Below, piece by piece: positions 11,856 through 18,378 of a stretch of 18,378 nt of DNA. The notes below the pieces were generated by a model. It ran no database searches and was not told the DNA's origin. It was given only the letters and a program-made list of their open reading frames with translations. A program made the translations under genes and the position numbers. Location: the NCBI GenBank assembly GCA_020633495.1, contig JACKDR010000050.1, positions 1-18,378 of the forward strand. The letters run 5' to 3'. The stretch comes from Kofleriaceae bacterium. GTDB lineage: Bacteria > Myxococcota_A > Polyangia > Haliangiales > Haliangiaceae. Position 1 is the first letter of the stretch. Each line of letters starts with the position of its first letter.

Positions 11856-14555
11856 ATGTCCCGCCCCACCAGGACCCTGCTCGCCAGCGCGCTCGCGGTC
11901 GCGTTGCTCTGCCAGGCCCAGCCGAGCCACGCCGAGTCCTGCATCCCCGGCTTCGACTACGCGATCTTCACCAAGAACAAGATCGCCAACCAGGGCAACG
12001 CCGGCACCGACAGCTGGGACTCGTCCCAGGGCACCTACGCGCAGACCGCGACCTGCGCCGACGGCGACATCGCCACCAACTCCTCGGACGGTGGCGCGAT
12101 CAACAACCAGGGCGCGTCGTCGGTGATCTGCGGCGACGCCTGGATCGGCCCGGGCGGCAACCCCGGCAACGGCATCACCGGCAACGGCGTCATCACCGGC
12201 TCGCGGGGCGCGCTGCCGACGACGCTGTCGACGCCGAGCGTGACGATCCCCGCCCTGCCGGCCGCCTCGCCGTCGAACATCTCGACCCGCAACGCCAACA
12301 CCACCCTGGCGCCCAACCACAAGTACGGGTCGGTCAGCTGCAAGAACGGCAGCCTCACCCTCGAGGCCGGCGCCTACGTCGTGACCAGCCTGACCCTCAC
12401 CTCGAACTGCGAGCTCCGGGTCGCCTCGGGGCCGATCGAGTTCTACTTCACCAAGGGCCTGTACATGCAGGGGGGCGCGGTCGCCAACGACACCGGCGTC
12501 CCCGGCAACCTGGTGTTCTACGGCGGGCCCTCGGCCACCGACGTCCAGCTGCAGGGCGGCGCCAAGGCCTACTTCGCCGTCTACGCGCCGGCCGCGTCGT
12601 GCCAGGTCCAGGGCAACGCCGACATCTGGGGCGCGGTGGTGTGCGACACCGCCGAGATCCAGGGCAACGCGCACATCCACTACGACCGGGCGCTGGGCAG
12701 CCTCGACGGCGGCGGCTTCGCCTGCAGCTCGACCGAGATCTCGCGGTCGAGCCCGGTGGTGGCGACGATCGGCAGCCAGGACGCGGTCGTGCAAGGCACG
12801 TTCGAGTCGGCGGCCGGCACGGCGACGTCGATCAGCTCGACCGGCGACGTCGCCGGCTTCACGTTCCCGTTCCTGCTCGGCCACATGCGCGCGCGCACCA
12901 CCGCCAGCATCACGACCACGGCGTCGACCTTCGCCGACGGCACGGTGCTGTTCGACGTCGGCGGCACCGGCAAGATCCCGGCCGCGAACAACGCCGGCTG
13001 CACCAGCTACACCGGCGCCTGCCGGCACCTGTTCACGATCACGAGCGCGCCGGCCGGCGACGAGGCGACCCAGCGGAACCCCACGATGGTCAGCTGGGAC
13101 GACGGCCACGCCAGCCAGATCGGGGCGCTGATCGCCCCGACCACGACGGTGCCGGGCATCGGCGCGTCGCACTGGCAGACGATCGTCCGCAAGATCCTGG
13201 CGGCGCCGCTCGGTGGCGTCGATCGCTCGACCGTCGCCGTGATCCCGGCCAGCGGCTACGCCGGGGTCAGCTCGCGACCGACGATGGTCTACTTCGGGGC
13301 CGCGGACGGCATGCTCCACGCCGCGTGCGGGTCGACCGGCGGCACGACGCCCTCCGCCACCACCGTGTGCCCCGCGCTCGGCACCGAGCTGTGGGCGTTC
13401 GCGCCCCGGGTCCAGCTGCCGCTGATGCGCAGCAACGCGGCGCGCGTCGACGGTTCGCCGCACGTCCTCGACGTGCTCGGCAACTTCGGCGCCGGCAGCC
13501 GGAGCTGGCGCACCGTGCTGCTGTTCCAGACCGGCTACCAGGGCACCTCGACGGCGGCGACCTACGCGCTCGACATCACCGACCCGGCGAACCCGTCGGT
13601 GCTCTGGGAGCACACCGCACGCGCCACGCCCGGCGACTTCGAGCTGGGCACCGGCATGACGATCGCGACCGGCCAGGTCGTGATCGGCGCGGCGCCGCGC
13701 ACGCTGGCCTTCGTCGAGACCAACAACGGCGGCACCGCCGGCGCCGGCGTGGTCCTGACCGCGATCGACGTGGTCACCGGCGAGACCGTGTGGCAGTTCA
13801 CCCACGCCTACCCGTCGCCGCCGCGCGGCAACGCCGCCGATCTGCCGCTGCCGACCGGCGTCCCCGGCGGCGCCGCGGCCGTCGACCTGCAGGGCCGCGG
13901 CTTCGTCACCGACGTCGTGTTCGGCGATCTGTACGGCAACCTGTGGCGCCTCGACGCCGCGACCGGCGCCAGCCAGACCGGCGGCGTGCCGCTGTTCCAG
14001 TTCACCGGCAACCGGCACCCCATCGGCGTGCCGCCCGCGATCTACCTCAGCGGCGGCCACCACTACGCCGTGTTCGCCTCCGGCGGCTACGTCGACCCGG
14101 TCGCGACCAGCTGGTCCGCGACCACGCAGTACGTGATCGGCGTCCGGCTCGACGCCGCGGCGACGCCGGTCGACGAGACCACCTCGCCGTGCAGCAACTG
14201 CGACCTGTCGATCCGCACGACCCTCACCAACGAGAAGGGCTTCGCCCAGGCGGTCGTGGTCGGCTCCGAGCTGTTCCTCACCACCGACACCAGCGACGTC
14301 AACGGCTCGACCTACGGCACCGGCACCAACACCGGCCGGTCGCGGACGATCGATCTGGGCAACGAGGTGGTCGGCGCCGCCGTCACGATCGCGGCGGGCG
14401 CCGGCACGCTGGGCCACCACGGGACCACCCTGTACACGTCGTCGGCGCAGACCCAGCAGCAGCTGGCCTTCGGCGCCGCCACCACCGACGGCCTCGCCGC
14501 CGAGATCAAGCGGCAGACCAGCTACCTGCGCCGCCTGTGGCTGCGGATCGAGTAG
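11856..14555 (+). CDS. PilY1-like pilus tip protein with N-terminal DUF7305-like domain
   Basis: An 899-residue exported protein with a signal peptide ending SHA (about 26). Residues about 155-280 match the DUF7305 pattern (GAYVVTSLTL, IEFYFTKGLYMQGG, AYFAVYAPAASCQVQGNADIWGAVV, IHYDRAL), usually seen in PilX-like pilus proteins. Residues about 400-890 are the PilY1 beta-propeller: RPTMVYFGAADGMLHA (474-489), ELWAFAPR (511-518), WRTVLLFQTGYQG (551-563), TYALDITDPANPSVLWE (569-585), and GDLYGNLWRLD (690-700). The usual calcium loop before that last motif is degenerate, DLQGRGFVT (677-685). The protein should act at the pilus tip or outer membrane in assembly and adhesion, with the minor pilin encoded upstream; AGGAG (11845-11849) follows that gene's stop directly. 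It is shorter than typical PilY1, and no vWA domain was seen. Confidence 0.92.
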   Translation: MSRPTRTLLASALAVALLCQAQPSHAESCIPGFDYAIFTKNKIANQGNAGTDSWDSSQGTYAQTATCADGDIATNSSDGGAINNQGASSVICGDAWIGPGGNPGNGITGNGVITGSRGALPTTLSTPSVTIPALPAASPSNISTRNANTTLAPNHKYGSVSCKNGSLTLEAGAYVVTSLTLTSNCELRVASGPIEFYFTKGLYMQGGAVANDTGVPGNLVFYGGPSATDVQLQGGAKAYFAVYAPAASCQVQGNADIWGAVVCDTAEIQGNAHIHYDRALGSLDGGGFACSSTEISRSSPVVATIGSQDAVVQGTFESAAGTATSISSTGDVAGFTFPFLLGHMRARTTASITTTASTFADGTVLFDVGGTGKIPAANNAGCTSYTGACRHLFTITSAPAGDEATQRNPTMVSWDDGHASQIGALIAPTTTVPGIGASHWQTIVRKILAAPLGGVDRSTVAVIPASGYAGVSSRPTMVYFGAADGMLHAACGSTGGTTPSATTVCPALGTELWAFAPRVQLPLMRSNAARVDGSPHVLDVLGNFGAGSRSWRTVLLFQTGYQGTSTAATYALDITDPANPSVLWEHTARATPGDFELGTGMTIATGQVVIGAAPRTLAFVETNNGGTAGAGVVLTAIDVVTGETVWQFTHAYPSPPRGNAADLPLPTGVPGGAAAVDLQGRGFVTDVVFGDLYGNLWRLDAATGASQTGGVPLFQFTGNRHPIGVPPAIYLSGGHHYAVFASGGYVDPVATSWSATTQYVIGVRLDAAATPVDETTSPCSNCDLSIRTTLTNEKGFAQAVVVGSELFLTTDTSDVNGSTYGTGTNTGRSRTIDLGNEVVGAAVTIAAGAGTLGHHGTTLYTSSAQTQQQLAFGAATTDGLAAEIKRQTSYLRRLWLRIE

Positions 14556-14589
14556 CGAGCCGCGCGGGCACGTTCGCGCCGCGAGGTGA

Positions 14590-14614
14590 CCGCGCGGCCG
14601 GCGCGGCCGCGCGG
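14590..14614. terminator. Strong GC hairpin between convergent genes
   Basis: Arms of 11 bp, CCGCGCGGCCG (14590-14600) and CGGCCGCGCGG (14604-14614), pair perfectly around a 3-nt GCG loop. Flanking TGAC and GTCA could extend the stem past a bulge. It fills the 61-bp gap between the stops of the PilY1-like gene (14555) and the lysR gene (14617), so it could serve both directions. There is no T-tract on either strand. Confidence 0.6.
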
Positions 14615-14616
14615 CG

Positions 14617-15480
14617 TCAGCTCAGCGCCTGGGCGACGTTCTCGCTCGCGTGGTCGAGGAACTGCCGGACCAGGGGCGACGTCGACCGTCGCTCGACGAC
14701 GAGCGCGCGCATCGGGTGCTCGGGCAGCGGATGGTCCGGCAAGGGCTCGACCAGGCGGCCCTGGTGGAGGCCTCGCGCCGCGAGGAACGGCGGCACCTCG
14801 GTGACGACGTCGCCGGCCTCGGCGAGCCGCAGCAGGTGCAGGTAGTCGTTCGTGACCAGCACGGGCTCGAGCTCGAGCTTGGTGTCGCCGAGCTGCCAGA
14901 CGGTCACGCCGGGGCTGCGCCAGCACGCGCACGGGACGCGGAGCAGATCCTGCGGCGCCGCGAGCGGACGAGCGGCGAGGAACTTCGGTGAGGCGACGAG
15001 CCGATGTCGGTAGCGGGCCAGCGTCCGGCCGACGTAGCCGGCCGTCCCCTGCTCGCCGACCCTGAACGCGACGTCGATCCCGTCGGCGACCAGATCGACG
15101 CGGCGGTCCGTGACGAACACGTCGAACGTCACCGCCGGATACCGACGACCGAACGCGCTGAACAGCTGCCACAGCGGCTCGAAGTGCGGCGGCATGGAGA
15201 TGCGCAGCCGCCCGGCCACGCCCGAGGCGTCGTGAAGTCGCTGCTCGGCCTGGGCCAGGGACGCGAGCGAGGGCTGCGCATCCGCGACGAGCTGGTTGCC
15301 TGCCGGCGTCAGCGCCAGCCCCCTGGGACCGCGCTCGAGCAGGCGCATCCCGAGGTCGTCTTCGAGCTTGCGCAGCTGGCGGCTGAGGGTCGGCAGCGGG
15401 ATCCCGGTGCGGCGAGCGGCCTCCGAGATGCTGCCCGCCTCGGCGGCCTCGACGAAGAGCTTCACGGCGTTGAGGTCCAT
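14617..15480 (-). CDS. LysR-family transcriptional regulator
   Basis: A 287-residue DNA-binding regulator. The N-terminal winged helix-turn-helix is clear: MDLNAVKLFVEAAEAGSISEAARRTGIPLPTLSRQLRKLEDDLGMRLLERGPRGLALTPAG (1-61). The effector-binding domain follows (about 90-280), with GRLRISMPPHF (90-100), the VDLVADGIDVAFRVG segment (128-142) and LVASPKFL (161-168), as in the CrgA/DmlR-like subgroup. Length is normal for the family. It is transcribed away from the NmrA-fusion/oxidoreductase pair across a 139-bp gap, the usual arrangement for a LysR protein that controls its neighbours and itself. Its ribosome site GAGAGG (15492-15487) is one arm of an inverted repeat. The inducer is unknown; an electrophile or quinone is a guess from the target genes. 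Confidence 0.95.
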   Translation of the reverse strand: MDLNAVKLFVEAAEAGSISEAARRTGIPLPTLSRQLRKLEDDLGMRLLERGPRGLALTPAGNQLVADAQPSLASLAQAEQRLHDASGVAGRLRISMPPHFEPLWQLFSAFGRRYPAVTFDVFVTDRRVDLVADGIDVAFRVGEQGTAGYVGRTLARYRHRLVASPKFLAARPLAAPQDLLRVPCACWRSPGVTVWQLGDTKLELEPVLVTNDYLHLLRLAEAGDVVTEVPPFLAARGLHQGRLVEPLPDHPLPEHPMRALVVERRSTSPLVRQFLDHASENVAQALS

Positions 15481-15619
15481 ATCCAGCCTCTCGATTGTGA
15501 GAGGGAGGGTCTCATTTCGAGGACTACCTGACCATCTTCGACAGGGCTAGGTTGCAGTCACGGATGGCGAACGACGCCCGCCCGTGGCGTCAAACAACTG
15601 CAAACACTGGAGACTTCTC
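15481..15619. promoter_or_regulatory. Divergent lysR/oxidoreductase promoter region
   Basis: 139 bp between divergent starts. It contains the inverted repeat CCTCTC/GAGAGG (15487-15504), which covers the lysR ribosome site, and two direct TTCGA copies (15516-15520 and 15537-15541) spaced 21 bp, two helical turns. GGAG at 15609-15612 is the ribosome site for the plus-strand gene. No confident -35/-10 pair was seen. LysR control from here is expected by family rule, not shown. Confidence 0.55.
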
Positions 15620-16864
15620 ATGAGCGACCGCAAGACGATCCTGATCACCGGCGCGACGGGCCAGCAGGGCGGCGCCGTGCTGCGACACCTCCTGGACAGC
15701 TCGTTCCAGCTACGCGCCCTGACCCGCAAGCCCGAGGGCGAAGCGGCGCGAGCGCTCGCGGCCCAGGGCGTCGATGTCGTCGCCGGGGACCTCGACGACG
15801 TCGCCTCGCTGAAGGTCGCGCTCGACGGCGTCTGGGGCGTCTTCGCCGTGCAGAACACCTGGGAGGCCGGCGTCGAGCGCGAGGAGGAGCAGGGCAAGCG
15901 CCTCGCGCGGCTCGCCCGCGAGGCCGGCGTCCAGCACTTCGTCTACAGCTCGGTGGGCTCGGCCGAGCGCGCGACCGGGGTCCCCCACTTCGACAACAAG
16001 TGGCGGGTGGAGCAGGAAGTGCGCGCGCTCGGCTTCCCGTCGCACGTGATCCTGCGCCCGGTGTTCTTCATGGAGAACCTGCCGTCGCCGATGTTCCTCG
16101 CCGGCGACGCGCTGGGGATGGCGCTCGACCCCGGCACCAGGCTGCAGATGGTGGCGGTCGACGACATCGGACGGGTGGGCGCGCGCGCGTTCACCGACGC
16201 CGCGACGTTGCGTGGTCGCGCGATCGAGCTCGCGGGCGACGAGGTGACGATGGCGCAGGCGGCCGCGGTGCTCGGCCGCGCGCTCGGACGCGACATCCGC
16301 TTCGTCGAGCATCCCATCGCCGCGGTTCGCGCACAGAGCGAGGACCTGGCCCTGATGCTCGAGTGGTTCGAGCGGGTCGGCTACGGCGCCGACATCGCCG
16401 CGCTCGACGCCGAGCTCGGACCGATGACGCGCCTCGAGGACTGGGCCGCCACGACGCTCGGCGGAGGCGAGCAGGTCCGGGCGGCCACGGCGGTCCTGCG
16501 CCGCTACGAGGCCGCGCTCGACCGCGCCGACGTCGCCGAGATCATGGCGCTCTACGCGCCCGACGCGGTGTTCATGGCGCAGCATCGAGCCCCCGCCGTC
16601 GGTCGCGACCAGATCGAGGCGGCCTATCGCGAGATCTTCGGCGCGATCCGCCTCGACGTCCGCTTCGAGATCGACGAGGTGGTCGTCGTGTCGCCTACCG
16701 TGGCGTACGCGCGAACCCGCAGCACGGGGACCACGACCGTGCTCGCCAGCGGCGCACAGATCGCCGAGGGCAACCAGGAGCTGTTCGTGCTGGCGCGCCC
16801 CGCGGCCGGCGGCGACTGGCGCATCAGCCGCTACATCTTCTCGACGACCCGGCCGCAGGGGTGA
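15620..16864 (+). CDS. NmrA-family NAD(P)-binding protein fused to SnoaL-like domain
   Basis: A 414-residue cytoplasmic fusion. Residues 1 to about 285 are an NmrA/HSCARG-type atypical SDR: TILITGATGQQGGAVLRHLL (6-25, the dinucleotide-binding loop), RALTRKP (32-38), VVAGDLDDVASL (53-64), VQHFVYSSVGSAER (104-117), PHFDNKWRVEQEV (122-134) and LRPVFFMENL (145-154). Residues about 287-414 form an NTF2-like SnoaL/DUF4440 domain: LRRYEAALDRADVAEIMALYAPDAVFM, then GRDQIEAAYREIF and strands ending WRISRYIFS. The NmrA part may sense NAD(P) state or reduce a small ligand; the SnoaL part could bind or isomerise one. ATG 15620 follows GGAG by 7 nt. The gene heads an operon with the oxidoreductase 4 nt downstream and is probably under LysR control. 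Confidence 0.92.
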   Translation: MSDRKTILITGATGQQGGAVLRHLLDSSFQLRALTRKPEGEAARALAAQGVDVVAGDLDDVASLKVALDGVWGVFAVQNTWEAGVEREEEQGKRLARLAREAGVQHFVYSSVGSAERATGVPHFDNKWRVEQEVRALGFPSHVILRPVFFMENLPSPMFLAGDALGMALDPGTRLQMVAVDDIGRVGARAFTDAATLRGRAIELAGDEVTMAQAAAVLGRALGRDIRFVEHPIAAVRAQSEDLALMLEWFERVGYGADIAALDAELGPMTRLEDWAATTLGGGEQVRAATAVLRRYEAALDRADVAEIMALYAPDAVFMAQHRAPAVGRDQIEAAYREIFGAIRLDVRFEIDEVVVVSPTVAYARTRSTGTTTVLASGAQIAEGNQELFVLARPAAGGDWRISRYIFSTTRPQG

Positions 16865-16868
16865 TGCG

Positions 16869-17840
16869 ATGAAGGCCTGGCGACTTCATCGACCTGGCGG
16901 CCCCGACGCCTTCGTCCTCGAGGACCTCCCCCGGCCCGAGCCGGCGGCCGGCGAGGTGCTCGTCGAGGTCCGCGCGTTCGGCCTGAACCGCTCCGAGTGG
17001 TTCACGCGCATCGGCCAGTCCCCCACCGTCGCGCTGCCGCGCGTGCTGGGCATCGAGTGCGTCGGCACCGTCGTCCGCGATCCGAGCGGCGCGCTCGCGC
17101 CCGGACAGCGCGTCGCCGCGATGATGGGCGGCATGGGACGACAGTTCGACGGCTCGTACGCCGAGTACACCAGCGTGCCGTCGTCGAGCGTCTTCCCGCT
17201 CGACACCGAGCTGCCCTGGGAGGTGCTCGGCGCCCTGCCCGAGATGCTGCAGACCTGCCACGGCTCGCTCCACGTGGGCCTCGACGTCCAGCCCGGCGAG
17301 ACCCTGCTCGTCCGCGGCGGCACGTCCTCGATCGGCCTCGCGACGCTGGCGATGGCCCGACGTGCCGGGCTGAGGGTCATCGCGACCACGCGAACCGACG
17401 CCAAGGCCGACGTGCTCCGCGCCGCCGGCGCTGACGAGGTCGTCCACGACACCGGGCTCGTCGCGGCGCGCGTCCGGCAGACGCATCCCGGCGGCGTCGA
17501 TCGCGTCCTCGAGCTGATCGGCACCACCACGCTGCTGGACTCGCTGCGGTGTGCGCGCCCCGGCGGCGTGGTCTGCATGACCGGCATCCTCGGAGGCGCG
17601 TGGGAGCTGCCGTCGTTCCGCCCGATGGGCCACATCCCGACCGCGGTGCGGCTGACGTCCTACTCGGGCGGCGCCGGTGACATCTCCCGCGAGCAGCTGC
17701 AGCGGTACGTCTCGATGGTGGAGCGGGGGGAGCTCGAGATCCGACGGGGACCCATGTGGGGCTTCGATCAGCTGCCGGTGGCGCATCAGGCGATGGACGA
17801 GAATCGCGCCAACGGCAAGATGGTCGTCGTGGTCCGCTAG
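16869..17840 (+). CDS. Quinone oxidoreductase-like MDR family protein
   Basis: A 323-residue medium-chain dehydrogenase/reductase of the zinc-free, NADPH-dependent quinone oxidoreductase group. It opens MKAWRLHRPGGPDAFVLEDLPRPEPAAGEVLVEVRAFGLNRSEW; LNRSEW replaces the zinc-ligand cysteine of alcohol dehydrogenases. GIECVGTV (61-68) and PGQRVAAMM (78-86) follow, and the cofactor loop is VRGGTSSIGLATLAMAR (148-164) with ATTRTDAKADVLRAAGADEVV (172-192). It ends with a normal NGKMVVVVR. Substrates in this family are quinones and alpha,beta-unsaturated carbonyls. It starts 4 nt after the upstream stop, with AGGGG (16857-16861) as ribosome site, so the two genes are co-transcribed and probably translationally linked. 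Confidence 0.94.
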   Translation: MKAWRLHRPGGPDAFVLEDLPRPEPAAGEVLVEVRAFGLNRSEWFTRIGQSPTVALPRVLGIECVGTVVRDPSGALAPGQRVAAMMGGMGRQFDGSYAEYTSVPSSSVFPLDTELPWEVLGALPEMLQTCHGSLHVGLDVQPGETLLVRGGTSSIGLATLAMARRAGLRVIATTRTDAKADVLRAAGADEVVHDTGLVAARVRQTHPGGVDRVLELIGTTTLLDSLRCARPGGVVCMTGILGGAWELPSFRPMGHIPTAVRLTSYSGGAGDISREQLQRYVSMVERGELEIRRGPMWGFDQLPVAHQAMDENRANGKMVVVVR

Positions 17841-18189
17841 ATGTACCGCCAGGCCGTGCTCGCATCGCTCGCGCTGGCGGCCTGCTCGTGCCGTGCGCAC
17901 GCCGCCGACGGCACGACCACGCCCCTACCCGAGCCGCCGCTCGACGTCGTCGTCGTCGCCCCGGACGGCGTCGTGTGGTGCACGAGCCATGGCTCCTCGG
18001 TGAAGACCGACCGCCGACTTCGCTCGAGACCGCGAGGGCGAGCTCGTCGTGCTGCCCGCGAGCGAAGTGTGGCGCCGCCGCGGTGCCGCGTGCGAGCAGG
18101 TGTCGCTGTCGCGCGCTGGCGGCTCGGTCCGCTCGAGGAGGACGAGGTCGTGTGGGATCGGGGTGTCGCGGCGGGTTCGCCGCGCCGGG
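17841..18189 (+). pseudogene. Probable frameshifted lipoprotein gene
   Basis: The ATG at 17841 directly follows the upstream stop. It encodes MYRQAVLASLALAAC, a short leader with lipobox LAAC (Cys15), then an exported-looking segment DVVVVAPDGVVWCTSHGSSVKT. From about 18010 the same frame becomes Arg-rich with many A/T third bases. The +1 frame there reads ADFARDREGELVVLPASEVWRRRGAACEQVSL with G/C-rich third positions, as expected of real coding sequence here. After about 18100 the first frame again looks coding (WRLGPLEEDEVVWD). One or two indels, or sequencing error, would explain this. The uninterrupted frame runs to 18350 but would cross the GST gene antisense. No clear ribosome site; function unknown. 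Confidence 0.4.
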
Positions 18190-18378
18190 TCAGCGCGCCG
18201 CGTACGCGACGAGCCCGGGGTGGGCGAGGTACGCCTCCCCGAGCCGCACGATCTTCGGGTACGGGGCGAGGGTGTCGACGGACAGGCCGTCCATGGTTCC
18301 GCTCTTGTACTGCCGGTAGGTGTCGCCGACCACGAGGTCGGCGATCGTGAGCTCGCCGCCGGTGACGAACGGCCCATC
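18190..18378 (-). CDS. Glutathione S-transferase, C-terminal part (runs off right edge)
   Basis: The minus strand gives 62 residues to a TGA at 18190-18192; the start lies beyond the window. GPFVTGGELTIADLVVGDTYRQY contains the conserved N-capping and hydrophobic-staple motif of the GST C-terminal helical domain (T-x-x-D in TIAD). The end, LAPYPKIVRLGEAYLAHPGLVAYAAR, is the typical last helix and tail. The enzyme would conjugate glutathione to electrophiles in the cytoplasm. Its gene converges on the oxidoreductase operon, whose products plausibly act on similar reactive carbonyls or quinones. The class cannot be decided without the thioredoxin-like N-terminal domain. Confidence 0.85.
   Translation of the reverse strand, partial: DGPFVTGGELTIADLVVGDTYRQYKSGTMDGLSVDTLAPYPKIVRLGEAYLAHPGLVAYAAR

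Noticed and set aside
11841..14420. 859-codon minus-strand open frame under the PilY1-like gene
   Set aside because: Low-complexity Arg/Gly/Ala text. The plus strand matches PilY1 landmarks along its length.

Overview
The window is very GC-rich (by eye above 70%), with strong G/C bias at third codon positions. Its genes encode many lipoproteins, long surface repeat proteins, a type IV pilus tip pair and small redox operons. This suits a large-genome Myxococcota (myxobacterium-like) chromosome; that assignment is inferred from style, not from a marker gene. There are no rRNA or tRNA genes, no CRISPR array and no recognisable mobile element.

Layout. (1) 1-199, minus: start of a lipoprotein that runs off the left edge. 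(2) 366-3422, plus: four tightly packed genes (overlaps of 4 and 13 nt, then a 23-nt gap). They encode a small protein, two paralogous two-lobed proteins and a proline-rich/glycine-rich protein. A 31-bp near-perfect palindrome lies in the divergent gap before them. I recognise no described family with certainty, and this is the best candidate here for an uncharacterised system. (3) 3619-8055, plus: a giant lipoprotein, a stalk of about eleven Ig/cadherin-like repeats (ten with an exact 282-bp period, seven nearly identical) topped by a seven-bladed RCC1-type propeller. (4) 8117-9202, minus: aldo/keto reductase. (5) 9532-10866, minus: lipoprotein with a possible Vps62-like region and three cysteine-rich YCD repeats. 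(6) 11341-14555, plus: a PilX-like minor pilin and a PilY1-like pilus tip protein fused to an N-terminal DUF7305-like domain. (7) 14617-17840: a LysR regulator divergent from an NmrA-SnoaL fusion and a quinone oxidoreductase-like MDR protein. (8) 17841-18378: a lipoprotein start that appears frameshifted, then the C-terminal end of a glutathione S-transferase on the minus strand.

How the parts may work together. Regions 1, 3, 5 and 6 all build the cell surface: three lipoproteins and a pilus tip. Canonical D-x-D-x-D-G calcium-type loops occur in the minor pilin and the YCD lipoprotein, and related loops occur in the stalk repeats and the Gly-rich protein; the PilY1-like protein has lost the equivalent ligands. 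Region 7 looks like a LysR-controlled response to electrophiles or quinones, and the nearby GST and aldo/keto reductase fit that theme without being demonstrably co-regulated. Strong inverted repeats mark several intergenic gaps (263-293, 10978-11000, 11201-11249, 14590-14614, 15487-15504).
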